Shown here piece after piece: positions 44,862-52,649 of a stretch of DNA of 64,000 nt (position 1 is its first letter; every line of letters begins with the position of its first letter). Where the stretch lies: positions 2,613,001 to 2,677,000 of the forward strand of contig NZ_CP036533.1 of assembly GCF_024585265.1 (NCBI RefSeq). The letters are read 5' to 3'. The stretch is from Bradyrhizobium sp. WBAH42. Its GTDB lineage: Bacteria > Pseudomonadota > Alphaproteobacteria > Rhizobiales > Xanthobacteraceae. The notes beneath the pieces are model-generated. The model did no database searches and was not told the DNA's origin. It saw nothing but the letters and a program-made list of their open reading frames with translations. A program made the position numbers and the translations under genes.

Positions 44862-45876
44862 AGCCGACCTTGTCCACCAGCGAGGCCGCAGCCTTGCGGT
44901 TGGCGGCGATCTTTGCGATCGGCAACGGATCTGGGCCGAGCTTGCCGTAGCCCGCGATGGTCGCGTTGACGGCGACACCGCTCCGAACCGGATATTCGTA
45001 GTTCTGGTCGGCATACATCTGCTGCGCCTGCTCACTGACGAGCCACTCGATCAGCTTGATGCCGTTTGCCTTGTTGGGCGCGTTCTTGGCGAGCAGCACG
45101 CCGGAGAGGTTGACGTGAGTGCCGCCGCCCTCGAAGGTCGGCAGGATGACGCGGGTCGCCTCCGCCCACGGCTTCTTCTCGGGATCGTTGTTCATCATCA
45201 GCGCCCAGTAATAGGTGTTGCCGATGCCGATGTCGCATCTGCCAGCGGCGACGTCACGCGCGGCTTCGCGATCGCCGCCCGACGGCTTCTGCGCGAGGTT
45301 GGCCTTCACGCCGCGCAGCCATTCCTCGGCCTTGGCCTCGCCGTACTTGGCCGTGTAGGCCGCGAACAGCGCGTTGTTATAGATGTGCTGGCCCGAGCGA
45401 ATGCAGATCTTGCCCTTCCACTTGGGATCGGCGAGCTCCTCATAGGTGATCTTGTCCTGCTTGACACGATCCTTCGAGGCATAGATCACGCGCGCGCGCA
45501 TGGAGATGCCGGCCCAGTGTCCGTCCGGATCGCGATACTGCGCCGGGACGACCTTGTCGACCGCCTCCGACTTGATCGGCTGGGTGACGCCGGCCTGCAC
45601 GGCCTCGTCGATGCGGCCGATGTCCACCGTCAGCAGCACGTCGGCCGGACTGTTGGCCCCTTCCGCCTTCATGCGTTGCTCCAGACCGGAGCTTGCGGAG
45701 ACGACGTTGACCTTGATGCCCGTGTCCTTGGTGAACGCATCGAACAGCGGCTGGATCAGCTTGGTCTCGCGGTAGGTATAGACGTTGACCTCGCCATTGG
45801 CGGCTGCCTCCGACACGAAAGACGTGGTCAGGCTCAACACCGCCGCAGACGCGGCGAGGACGCGAAGATAGATCAT
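44851..45876 (-). CDS. fbpA: Ferric iron ABC transporter substrate-binding protein
   Basis: This 341-aa periplasmic protein has a signal peptide (about 1-27, FVSEAAA end) and the FbpA/iron-binding fold. Iron-ligand regions are visible as NVYTYRETKLI near the N-terminus, NTYYWALM and the tyrosine pair QNYEYPVRSGV near the end. It captures Fe3+ for the FbpB permease. ATG 45876 has a GGGAG Shine-Dalgarno. An iron-control-like inverted repeat lies 115 bp upstream, so regulation by iron (Irr or a Fur-family protein) is likely. Confidence 0.9.
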   Translation of the reverse strand: MIYLRVLAASAAVLSLTTSFVSEAAANGEVNVYTYRETKLIQPLFDAFTKDTGIKVNVVSASSGLEQRMKAEGANSPADVLLTVDIGRIDEAVQAGVTQPIKSEAVDKVVPAQYRDPDGHWAGISMRARVIYASKDRVKQDKITYEELADPKWKGKICIRSGQHIYNNALFAAYTAKYGEAKAEEWLRGVKANLAQKPSGGDREAARDVAAGRCDIGIGNTYYWALMMNNDPEKKPWAEATRVILPTFEGGGTHVNLSGVLLAKNAPNKANGIKLIEWLVSEQAQQMYADQNYEYPVRSGVAVNATIAGYGKLGPDPLPIAKIAANRKAAASLVDKVGFDN

Positions 45877-45990
45877 AAGGGCTGCTCCCAGGCGCGCGAT
45901 TGAACGCCGATTGAGTAGCGCAGGCGTTGGAACAAAGTCAGCGACGCGATGTCGCGACGGCATAAGCTTAGAGCAATTCCAAAGTACCTT

Positions 45991-46005
45991 TTAGACTCAT
46001 TCTAA
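45991..46005. promoter_or_regulatory. Candidate iron-control element (Irr-type box)
   Basis: TTAGACTCATTCTAA has arms TTAGA / TCTAA around a 5-bp centre, resembling the TTTAGAA-type Irr/ICE boxes of alphaproteobacteria. It lies between nirV and fbpA, about 115 bp before the fbpA ATG. Assignment is by motif likeness and by the iron role of the gene. Confidence 0.5.
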
Positions 46006-46036
46006 TACCAGAAGGTCATCGGAAACGATTGGCGCC

Positions 46037-46915
46037 CTACGATCTTGGCGGCCTCGTCTTGCTCGCGCGCTGCGAGACACTCGCCAGCCACGACGTTTCC
46101 TCGCGCACCAGGCGGAAGCCGAGATTGGCGGGTGGCACGCCCTGGGCGCAGCCGCCGGCGCGGGCGTCGCGGATGAAGTCGGTGACATAGGCGCGGTGCG
46201 CGCCCTCGGCGACACGCACGCCGCAATTCACGGTCGCGCGGCCGGGATTGCCTGAAACGTCGACGCGGGAGCGCACGAAGCAGGTCGAAGTCCACTCCCA
46301 GACATTGCCGGCGAGGTCTTCGACGCCGTGCTCGTTCGGGCCGAACTTGCCGAAGCGATAGGCCGTGGTGTCGGAGAGGTCGCGCTCGGATTCGCGCTCG
46401 TAGCGGCTGATCCAACGCTTCGAAGGGTCGCTTGCATCGACCGGTACACCGTCATCGCGGAATCTGGAGCCGGCGGCAAAGGCCCATTCGTCGTCGCTCG
46501 GCAGGCGGTAATGGTGGCCGGTCTTGCGCGACAGCCAGCCTGCATAGGCTTCGGCATCGTGAAAGCTCACCTGCACTGCGGGACGATCGGGCGCGACCAC
46601 GACGTCGCGGTCGAGCGAACGGCAGGCGCCGTCCAGCACGCAGAGCTGATAGTCGGATGAGGCGACCTGATTTCGCATGATGCGCAGCGGCCGGTTCATC
46701 CGCATGAGGCGCAGCGGCGCTTCCGCCTGCCGTCCGTCGCGGGTGAAATCGCCGGCTTCGCGATAGGAGAAGCTGCCGGCGGCAACCTCGACCAAGGCCG
46801 GCTCACCTCCCGCATGGCGCGTCGTCATTCCAGAGACCAGAGGCGTAACGGCCAGCGGCCCCGCAAGCCCGGCCGCGCAGGCGAGTGCCAGTTTGAGCTT
46901 GAACGCGATCAGCAC
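46037..46915 (-). CDS. nirV: NirV, formylglycine-generating-enzyme-like accessory protein
   Basis: This 292-aa protein is a member of the FGE-sulfatase (SUMF1-like) superfamily, with EVAAGSFSYREAGDF, DAEAYAGWLSRKTGHHYRLPSD, DLAGNVWEWTST and a closing ANLGFRLVREE. It has a signal peptide-like N-terminus and is encoded after nirK, the known position of nirV in denitrifying rhizobia, where it is linked to NirK function. The start is GTG 46915 with GGAGG 7 nt upstream. A terminator lies between it and nirK, so its expression probably depends on read-through. Confidence 0.88.
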   Translation of the reverse strand: MLIAFKLKLALACAAGLAGPLAVTPLVSGMTTRHAGGEPALVEVAAGSFSYREAGDFTRDGRQAEAPLRLMRMNRPLRIMRNQVASSDYQLCVLDGACRSLDRDVVVAPDRPAVQVSFHDAEAYAGWLSRKTGHHYRLPSDDEWAFAAGSRFRDDGVPVDASDPSKRWISRYERESERDLSDTTAYRFGKFGPNEHGVEDLAGNVWEWTSTCFVRSRVDVSGNPGRATVNCGVRVAEGAHRAYVTDFIRDARAGGCAQGVPPANLGFRLVREETSWLASVSQRASKTRPPRS

Positions 46916-46934
46916 GGTCCATCCTCCGCAGAAG

Positions 46935-46965
46935 GAAAAAAGGGGCCGGTGATGACCGGCCCCTT
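46935..46965 (-). terminator. Terminator between nirK and nirV
   Basis: On the minus strand a perfect 11-bp stem (AAGGGGCCGGT / ACCGGCCCCTT, 4-nt loop) runs into further Ts. It lies 8 nt past the nirK stop and just before the nirV Shine-Dalgarno. It fits a rho-independent terminator or attenuator. Confidence 0.85.
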
Positions 46966-46972
46966 GTCGCGT

Positions 46973-48067
46973 CTAGTTGGTGGCGGCCGGTATTTCCGCA
47001 GGTGCTTTCACTTGCATCATCAGATCGTCGTTCCACTTGCCTTCGACCTTGAAGTGCGCGGTGGCGCCGAGATCGGCCGCCTCGATCAGGTTATGCGTGA
47101 CATAGGCGTAGATGCCGGGCTGCTGGAATTTGTACAGCGCAGCTCCCGCCGATCCGCCGCGGATGAACCAGGTCTCGAGCCCGACCTCGGGCGCGTTGCC
47201 GAACTTGCCGGTTTCCCAGACATAGTCGCCGTGGCCGCCGATCAGATGCGGGCGGCTGTCGCGATTGGCCTGCGAATGCACGATCAGCACGTTCTCGCCG
47301 ACTTTGGCGGTGAGCGCGTTCTTGCCGGTGAGTGCGCCGACCTTGCCGTTGAACACGACGTGGGTCGGGATCAGCTTCTTCATCACCTCTTCGGTGTCGG
47401 TGAAGGCTTCGCCCGGCGATTCGTAGGACTTGAAATTGCCCTTCTCGTCGCGCGGCACGTACATGTCCTGCTCGCCGATATAGTAGACCTTGTCGTACTT
47501 CAGCGCGTGGCCCTTGCCGTCGTTCAGCCCCTCGCGCGGCAGCACCATCACGGCGCCGTTCATGCCGGAGACGACGTGCCAGGGGATCATCGGGCCGCCC
47601 GGTGCGCAGTGATAGACGAACACGCCGGTCTTGGTCGCCTTCCAGCGCAGCACGACCTGCTCGCCGGGATTGATGAGCGTCAGCTCGCCGCCGCCGAGCG
47701 CGCCGGTCGCGGAATGGAAGTCGATGTTGTGCGGCATGGTGTTGGTCGCGGGATTGACCAGCGTCAGCTCGACATAGTCACCCTCGTGCACGACCATGAG
47801 CGGGCCCGGCATCGAGCCGTTGAACGTCATGGCCTGGAAGGTGGTGCCCTTGTCGTCGATGACGACCTTCTTCTCCTCGACCGTCATCCTGAACTCGACG
47901 ATCTTGGGGCCCTGTGTCGTGGCCTGCTCGTGCGCGTGCACGAAGGGCGGAGCGACCAGCTCCACCTTCTGACGCGGCAGCTTGAGATCGCTGGCAGCGA
48001 AAGCCGGCGTCGCCAACATCAAGGCGGTCGCGGCGGCGCTGATCAATGCGGCTCTGCGGGTGAACAT
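46973..48067 (-). CDS. nirK: Copper-containing nitrite reductase
   Basis: This 364-aa enzyme reduces nitrite to nitric oxide in the periplasm. A signal peptide with twin-arginine-like FTRRAAL start is followed by two cupredoxin domains. Copper ligands are visible: H113 and H118 in MPHNIDFH, H153 and C154 in YHCAPGG, H164 in PWHVVSG and M169. ATG 48067 is chosen because GAAGG lies 9 nt upstream, whereas the ATG at 48076 abuts that Shine-Dalgarno. A FixK2-like box 70 bp upstream points to low-oxygen control. Confidence 0.95.
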   Translation of the reverse strand: MFTRRAALISAAATALMLATPAFAASDLKLPRQKVELVAPPFVHAHEQATTQGPKIVEFRMTVEEKKVVIDDKGTTFQAMTFNGSMPGPLMVVHEGDYVELTLVNPATNTMPHNIDFHSATGALGGGELTLINPGEQVVLRWKATKTGVFVYHCAPGGPMIPWHVVSGMNGAVMVLPREGLNDGKGHALKYDKVYYIGEQDMYVPRDEKGNFKSYESPGEAFTDTEEVMKKLIPTHVVFNGKVGALTGKNALTAKVGENVLIVHSQANRDSRPHLIGGHGDYVWETGKFGNAPEVGLETWFIRGGSAGAALYKFQQPGIYAYVTHNLIEAADLGATAHFKVEGKWNDDLMMQVKAPAEIPAATN

Positions 48068-48136
48068 CGGAAGCATCCTTCATCTGAAATGGTTTTGATG
48101 ACGGAGTGCAGTGTGCGCCTGTTACAGCAAGCGTGT

Positions 48137-48150
48137 TTGCGCTGCGACAA
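48137..48150 (-). promoter_or_regulatory. FixK2/FNR-type box upstream of nirK
   Basis: On the minus strand the 14-mer is TTGTCGCAGCGCAA, matching TTG-N8-CAA with the strong GCAA half. Its centre is about 76 bp before the nirK ATG. Low-oxygen activation by FixK2 or NnrR is the known pattern for nirK in Bradyrhizobium. Confidence 0.75.
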
Positions 48151-48373
48151 GCTTCCGCCGGATTCACCGCCGCAACAGGACTTGGGTTCTCGAATAGCGA
48201 ATCGGCGATACCGGCTGACCGCATCCGCAGGGGCGATGCCGATCCAGGCCGAGCGTCAGCGCAACCGCATCGACGTCAGCGGCAATTCGTTTGCATGTTC
48301 AAGTTGGATGCGATCTCGCCCCGGCTCATGCGCGCGTGGGTGAGATCGCGAAGGAGGTTTGGCGGACGGCCGG

Positions 48374-48574
48374 TCAGAGCAGATTCACGGCGAGCCAGAC
48401 CAATCCCCAGATCGCCAGCGCCAGCGCGACGAAGACGGCGATTGCGGCAGCCAGGGCGCGCACCACGCCGACCGGGGCAGGCGCGGCCGGCGCGGGCCGG
48501 AAGTCGTCGAAACGCGGGATATGGCCGCGGACGTCGAGCAGGGAGAGAATGAGTTCGAGTGCGAAAAGCCCCAT
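48374..48574 (-). CDS. Small membrane protein (66 aa)
   Basis: This 66-aa product starts MGLFALELILSLLDVRGHIP, has a Pro/Ala linker (RPAPAAPAPVG) and a C-terminal transmembrane helix of about 25 residues. I know no named family. The start at ATG 48574 (in a longer open frame) lies 62 bp from a perfect FixK2 box shared with divergent hemN, so it is probably induced in low oxygen. It may be a small accessory of the nirK/hemN respiratory functions; this is inferred from position only. Confidence 0.6.
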   Translation of the reverse strand: MGLFALELILSLLDVRGHIPRFDDFRPAPAAPAPVGVVRALAAAIAVFVALALAIWGLVWLAVNLL

Positions 48575-48635
48575 GGCAAACGCTCCGGATGGCCGCGAAT
48601 ATCGCTCACCATGGCCGAGACGGGGCCCTCGCGCT

Positions 48636-48649
48636 TTGCGCGAGCGCAA
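48636..48649. promoter_or_regulatory. Perfect FixK2/FNR box between hemN and the 66-aa gene
   Basis: TTGCGCGAGCGCAA is a perfect TTGC-N6-GCAA palindrome in the 164-bp divergent gap, centred about 96 bp before hemN ATG and 68 bp before the 66-aa gene start. It can serve either or both genes. Confidence 0.85.
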
Positions 48650-48738
48650 AGTCGCTGCCGCGGATCCGGGTTATCTGAATTCATTCCGTGATTTGCCGCG
48701 ATTGTCTTGCGCGGCGGACGTTTACGAATGGGTAACTC

Positions 48739-50091
48739 ATGAGAGCTGATCTTGCGGCCATCTACGGCGAGGAACGCCTGCCACGCTACACCAGCTATCC
48801 GACCGCACCGCATTTCACGCCCGCGATCGGTCCGGACACCTATGCCCGCTGGCTGGCGGAGCTGCCGGTGGCCGCCAGCGCCTCGCTTTATCTGCACGTG
48901 CCGTTCTGCCGCGAGATGTGCTGGTATTGCGGCTGCCATACCCAGATCGTCCGCCGCGACAATCTCGTCGCCGGCTACCAGCGGATGCTGCGCAGCGAGA
49001 TCGCGTTGACCGCCGAAGCCATCGGCCACCGCATCAAGGTCGAGCACATCCATTTCGGCGGCGGTACGCCGACGATCATGGCGCCGGACGCCTTTGCCGA
49101 ACTGATGGCGACGATGCGCCAGGAATTCTTCGTGCTGCCGTCGGCGGAAATCGCGGTTGAGATCGATCCCCGCACGTTGACCGCAGACATGGTCGAGGCG
49201 ATGCGGCTCTCGGGCGTCAACCGCGCGAGCCTCGGCGTGCAGAGCTTTGATCCCGTGGTGCAGCGGGCGATCAACCGCGTGCAGAGCTTCGAGCAGACGT
49301 CGTCCGTGGTCGAGATGCTCCGCGGCGCCGGAATCGAGGGCATCAATTTCGACCTGATCTACGGGCTGCCGCACCAGACAGTGGCCTCGTGCCTGGAGAC
49401 GGTACGGCGCAGCCTCGCGCTGGCGCCCAGCCGCTTCTCGGTGTTCGGCTATGCTCACGTGCCACAGTTCAAGAAGCACCAGCGCATGATCAACGAGGCC
49501 GTCTTGCCCGACGGCCTTGCGCGCCACGACCAGGCCTGCGCCATCGCCAATGCGCTGAAGGAAGCCGGTTACGTGCAGATCGGGCTCGACCATTTCGCCC
49601 GGCCCGACGATGCCATGGCCGTGGCGTTCGAGCAGGGCACGCTGCGGCGCAACTTTCAGGGCTACACCACCGACCGGAGTGAAGTCCTGCTCGGCTTCGG
49701 CGCCAGCGCGATCGGGCACCTGCCGCAGGGCTATGTCCAGAACGAGGTGCAGATCGGCGGCTATGCGCAGAGCATCGCGGCCGGCCGCCTCGCCACCGCG
49801 AAGGGTTATGGCCTCACCGATGACGACCGGCTGCGCGCCGACATCATCGAACGCATCATGTGCGAGTTCGGTGCCGATCTCGGCGACATCTGCGCGCGCC
49901 ATGGCGCGGAGGCCGGCGCCATGCTGAAAGCGGCGTCTCGTCTGAAGCCGCTGATCTCCGACGGCGTCGTGAGGCTGGACGGCGAGCGGCTCGCCGTCGC
50001 CGGGGATTCGCGCTTCCTGGTCCGCAGCGTCGCCGCCGCGTTCGATGCGCATCTGGATCCGGGCAAGCAGCTGCACAGTCGGGCGGTGTGA
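48739..50091 (+). CDS. hemN: Oxygen-independent coproporphyrinogen III dehydrogenase
   Basis: This 450-aa radical-SAM enzyme carries the cluster motif CREMCWYC (C57, C61, C64) and C66, then YFGGGTPT-like FGGGTPTIM and the HemN C-terminal domain. It decarboxylates two propionates of coproporphyrinogen III for haem synthesis when oxygen is scarce. The full HemN length distinguishes it from HemW. A perfect FixK2 box upstream indicates micro-oxic induction. Confidence 0.93.
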   Translation: MRADLAAIYGEERLPRYTSYPTAPHFTPAIGPDTYARWLAELPVAASASLYLHVPFCREMCWYCGCHTQIVRRDNLVAGYQRMLRSEIALTAEAIGHRIKVEHIHFGGGTPTIMAPDAFAELMATMRQEFFVLPSAEIAVEIDPRTLTADMVEAMRLSGVNRASLGVQSFDPVVQRAINRVQSFEQTSSVVEMLRGAGIEGINFDLIYGLPHQTVASCLETVRRSLALAPSRFSVFGYAHVPQFKKHQRMINEAVLPDGLARHDQACAIANALKEAGYVQIGLDHFARPDDAMAVAFEQGTLRRNFQGYTTDRSEVLLGFGASAIGHLPQGYVQNEVQIGGYAQSIAAGRLATAKGYGLTDDDRLRADIIERIMCEFGADLGDICARHGAEAGAMLKAASRLKPLISDGVVRLDGERLAVAGDSRFLVRSVAAAFDAHLDPGKQLHSRAV

Positions 50092-50103
50092 GGTCTCTCC
50101 TCC

Positions 50104-50210
50104 CGTCATTCCGGGGCGCGCGAAGCGCGAGCCCGGAATCCATCCTTCCACGTAATCCGCTGCACAATGGATTCCGGGCTCGCGCCAAGCGGCGCGCCCC
50201 GGAATGACGG
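50104..50210. repeat. 107-bp dispersed inverted repeat
   Basis: Long near-perfect arms, CCGTCATTCCGGGGCGCGCG at the left and CGCGCCCCGGAATGACGG at the right with inner GGATTCCGGGCTCGCG pairing, flank a short unpaired centre. This is the CGTCATTCCGGGGC element common between Bradyrhizobium genes. It begins 13 nt after the hemN stop and could terminate hemN transcripts. Confidence 0.9.
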
Positions 50211-50229
50211 CGGAGGAACTGGCACCAGC

Positions 50230-50243
50230 TTGCGCTTCAACAA
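50230..50243 (+). promoter_or_regulatory. FixK2-like box upstream of the DUF1858 gene
   Basis: TTGCGCTTCAACAA fits TTG-N8-CAA, with the TTGC half intact and one mismatch in the other half, the same deviation as the nirK box. Its centre is about 54 bp before the DUF1858 ATG. Confidence 0.55.
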
Positions 50244-50290
50244 AGAGACTTCCGCCCACGCCGCTATCGTCAATCGGAATGGAGTTGTCC

Positions 50291-50488
50291 ATGCCTTTCC
50301 GATCCAACGATCTGGTCGACGACATCATGCAATCGGCGCCGCACACGATCCGCGTGTTTCTCGCCTTCAGGATGGCTTGCGTCGGCTGTCCGATCGCGAC
50401 CTTCCACACGGTCGATGACGCCTGCCGCGAGCATGGCATCGACCGTGAGAAGTTCCTCGCCGCGCTGAGCGAGTGCGTGCCGGCGTGA
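50291..50488 (+). CDS. DUF1858 (disulfide-type) small protein
   Basis: This 65-aa protein is a DUF1858 member: NDLVDDIMQSAPHTIRVFL, then CVGCPIATFHTVDDACREHG with the conserved CxxC (MACVGC). The CxxC pair suggests redox or metal binding and the family often lies near denitrification or hybrid-cluster genes. ATG 50291 has GGAG upstream. A FixK2-like box precedes it, suggesting the same low-oxygen control as its neighbours. No exact reaction is known. Confidence 0.85.
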   Translation: MPFRSNDLVDDIMQSAPHTIRVFLAFRMACVGCPIATFHTVDDACREHGIDREKFLAALSECVPA

Positions 50489-50595
50489 AACGGTCAGGAA
50501 TCGCGCAGGTGTGCGCTGATTCCCGGATGAGGGCGCGCTTTCGCCGTAAGCGGAAGCGCGCCTCATCCCTATCTTCAGGGAAGAGGTGTCAGTTC

Positions 50596-51306
50596 TCACG
50601 CCGCGCCGCTGTCGGCGCTCCGCTCCGCCAGCACCACGATCTTGTGCGGCTCGCGCAGGATAATGCGCTGGCGGCCGCTCTCGACGAGGCCCTGGCTCTC
50701 CCAGCCGCTCAGGATGCGGCTGACGGTGTGCAGCGTGGTGCCGGTCATCTGCGCGATGTCCTGGCGGCTGATCGGGAAGTCGATCTCGATGCCGTGGTCG
50801 AGCTTCTTGCCGGACTGCTTGGCGAGGCGCAGCAGCGCGTGCGCGATGCGTTGCTCGACCTGCTGCGTCGACATTTCCAGGATGCGGGTGTGACTTTCCT
50901 GTAGCCGCGTGCCGACGGTCTGCAGCGTGTTGGCGGCAAGCGCCGGAAAACGCTCGACCAGGCGTGGCCAGGCCGAATTTGGCCAGATCAGCACCACGCT
51001 GTCGTCGACCGCCATCGCCGTCGCCGGATACCGCGCGGCTCCGATCGCCATCGCGAGCCCGAACGTCTCACCGGGCGCGACATAGCGCACCACGATCTGC
51101 TCGCCCGCCGGCGTGGTCTTAGCCGCGCGGACATGGCCGTGCAGCAGCAGGAAGAAGGACTGCGCGTCCGCCCCCTGCTCGAAGATCGCACTGTTCTTGG
51201 GATAGCGCGCCGAGCGGGCCTCACGCAGGATCTCGTCGAGAGCTTCCGGCGTCATCCCCGCAAACAGCGGCAAATGCGCAACCAGCGATGTGTCGACCTT
51301 GGCCAT
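50596..51306 (-). CDS. nnrR: NnrR-type Crp/Fnr regulator
   Basis: This 236-aa protein has a cyclic-nucleotide-binding-like sensor domain (about 10-125), a dimer helix and a Crp-type HTH (about 165-215, ISRQDIAQMTGTTLHTVSRIL). It lacks the N-terminal Cys cluster of FNR, so it does not sense oxygen through an Fe-S cluster. Placement beside nnrS and nirK identifies it as the NO-responsive NnrR that activates denitrification genes. AAGGAGG precedes the ATG. A perfect FixK2 box lies in its divergent promoter with nnrS. Confidence 0.88.
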   Translation of the reverse strand: MAKVDTSLVAHLPLFAGMTPEALDEILREARSARYPKNSAIFEQGADAQSFFLLLHGHVRAAKTTPAGEQIVVRYVAPGETFGLAMAIGAARYPATAMAVDDSVVLIWPNSAWPRLVERFPALAANTLQTVGTRLQESHTRILEMSTQQVEQRIAHALLRLAKQSGKKLDHGIEIDFPISRQDIAQMTGTTLHTVSRILSGWESQGLVESGRQRIILREPHKIVVLAERSADSGAA

Positions 51307-51358
51307 TCTGCCTCCTTGGCATCAGGGAGTGTGATGGCACCTGCAATCGTCAACGAGT

Positions 51359-51372
51359 TTGCGTTAGCGCAA
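51359..51372. promoter_or_regulatory. Perfect FixK2/FNR box between nnrR and nnrS
   Basis: TTGCGTTAGCGCAA is a TTGC-N6-GCAA site in the 129-bp divergent gap, centred about 60 bp before nnrR and 70 bp before nnrS. It can be bound by FixK2 and by NnrR itself. Confidence 0.85.
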
Positions 51373-51435
51373 AACGAGGCGGCCCGGCGGCAGTATTTTT
51401 CAAGGTAACGGTCTGAATCGATTGGAGTTGACCCC

Positions 51436-52647
51436 ATGGCTGGCGCCCGATCCCGCAACTTTGCGGGCTGGCCGCTGTTTGCGAACAGCTTTCGCCCGTT
51501 TTTCCTGCTCGCCGCAATCCAGGCATCGCTCTCGATTCTGGCCTGGCTGCCGATGTTCTACGGCGAATTGTCGGTGAGCTCCGCGTTCGCGCCGCGCGAC
51601 TGGCACATCCACGAGATGCTCTACGGCTTCCTGCCGGCTGTCATCACCGGGTTCCTGTTCACCGCAATCCCGAACTGGACCGGGCGCCTGCCGATCCAGG
51701 GCGGGCCGCTGGCGGCGTTGCTGACGGTCTGGCTTGCCGGGCGCGTCGTGGTGACGCTGTCGGCGAATACCGGCTGGGCGTTTGCGCTGGTCGTTGATGC
51801 GGCGTTCCTGGCATTGGTCGTAGCGGCCGCGACGCGCGAGATCATCGCGGGCGGCAACTGGCGCAACCTGCCCGTGGTGGGGCTGGTGCTGGTTCTGCTC
51901 GCCGGCAACGTCGCCTTCCACGTCGAAACGCATTACGAAGGCGCGGCCGACGTCAGCATCCGCGTCGGCATCGGCGTGGTCATTCTGCTGATCGGCCTGA
52001 TCGGCGGCCGCATCATTCCGAGCTTCACCCGAAACTGGCTAGTCAAGTTCAATCCCGGCCGTCTGCCGGTGCCGTTCGGACGATTTGACGGCGCAGTGAT
52101 CGGCTTGAGCGCGCTGGCGCTGATCGCGTGGATCGTGGCGCCGCTGAACATGATCGCCGGCGTCGCGATGGCGGTGGTTGGCGTGCTGCATCTGGTTCGG
52201 CTTGCACGCTGGGCCGGCGATCGCACCACGCGCGAGCGGCTGCTGCTGATCCTGCATGTCGGTTACGTCTTCGTGCCGCTCGGCTTCATCCTGAATGCTG
52301 TGGCCGCCTTGGGCGAGCTGCCGCCAAGCGCCGGGATCCACGCCTGGATGGCAGGTGCGGCGGGAACGATGACGCTCGCGATGATGACCCGCGCGAGCCT
52401 CGGCCATACCGGACAGGCGCTGACGGCTTCGCCTGCGATCCAGGGAATCTATGCTGCAATCATCATCGCGGCCCTGGCCCGCGTCGGTGCCGTCGTGTCG
52501 CCCGCGTATAACGATGTGCTGCTGCACATTGCCGCCTGCGGCTGGATCATCGCCTTCCTCGGATTTGCCGTCGCGTTCGGTCCGCTGCTCGCCGGCAGCG
52601 GGCGGCGGGCGCTCGCCACGATGGGCGTGCCCGCTCCCGCGCGCTGA
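51436..52647 (+). CDS. nnrS: NnrS family haem-copper membrane protein
   Basis: This 403-aa inner-membrane protein has about 12 helices and matches NnrS: PLFANSFRPFFLLAAIQASL, DWHIHEMLYGFLPAVITGFL with conserved His, and NVAFHVE. NnrS proteins bind haem and copper and protect against NO and nitrosative stress. It is divergent from nnrR around a FixK2 box and convergent with the AraC regulator gene with only two bases between stops. Confidence 0.92.
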   Translation: MAGARSRNFAGWPLFANSFRPFFLLAAIQASLSILAWLPMFYGELSVSSAFAPRDWHIHEMLYGFLPAVITGFLFTAIPNWTGRLPIQGGPLAALLTVWLAGRVVVTLSANTGWAFALVVDAAFLALVVAAATREIIAGGNWRNLPVVGLVLVLLAGNVAFHVETHYEGAADVSIRVGIGVVILLIGLIGGRIIPSFTRNWLVKFNPGRLPVPFGRFDGAVIGLSALALIAWIVAPLNMIAGVAMAVVGVLHLVRLARWAGDRTTRERLLLILHVGYVFVPLGFILNAVAALGELPPSAGIHAWMAGAAGTMTLAMMTRASLGHTGQALTASPAIQGIYAAIIIAALARVGAVVSPAYNDVLLHIAACGWIIAFLGFAVAFGPLLAGSGRRALATMGVPAPAR

Positions 52648-52649
52648 AT

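Noticed and set aside
46814..48343. 509-aa plus-strand open frame over nirK
   Set aside because: It runs through the nirK-nirV terminator stem and copper-ligand codons on the opposite strand and has no recognisable domain.
50104..50210. Possible insertion sequence or CRISPR unit
   Set aside because: It is a single inverted repeat without transposase, target duplication or regularly spaced units; it fits the dispersed Bradyrhizobium palindromic element.
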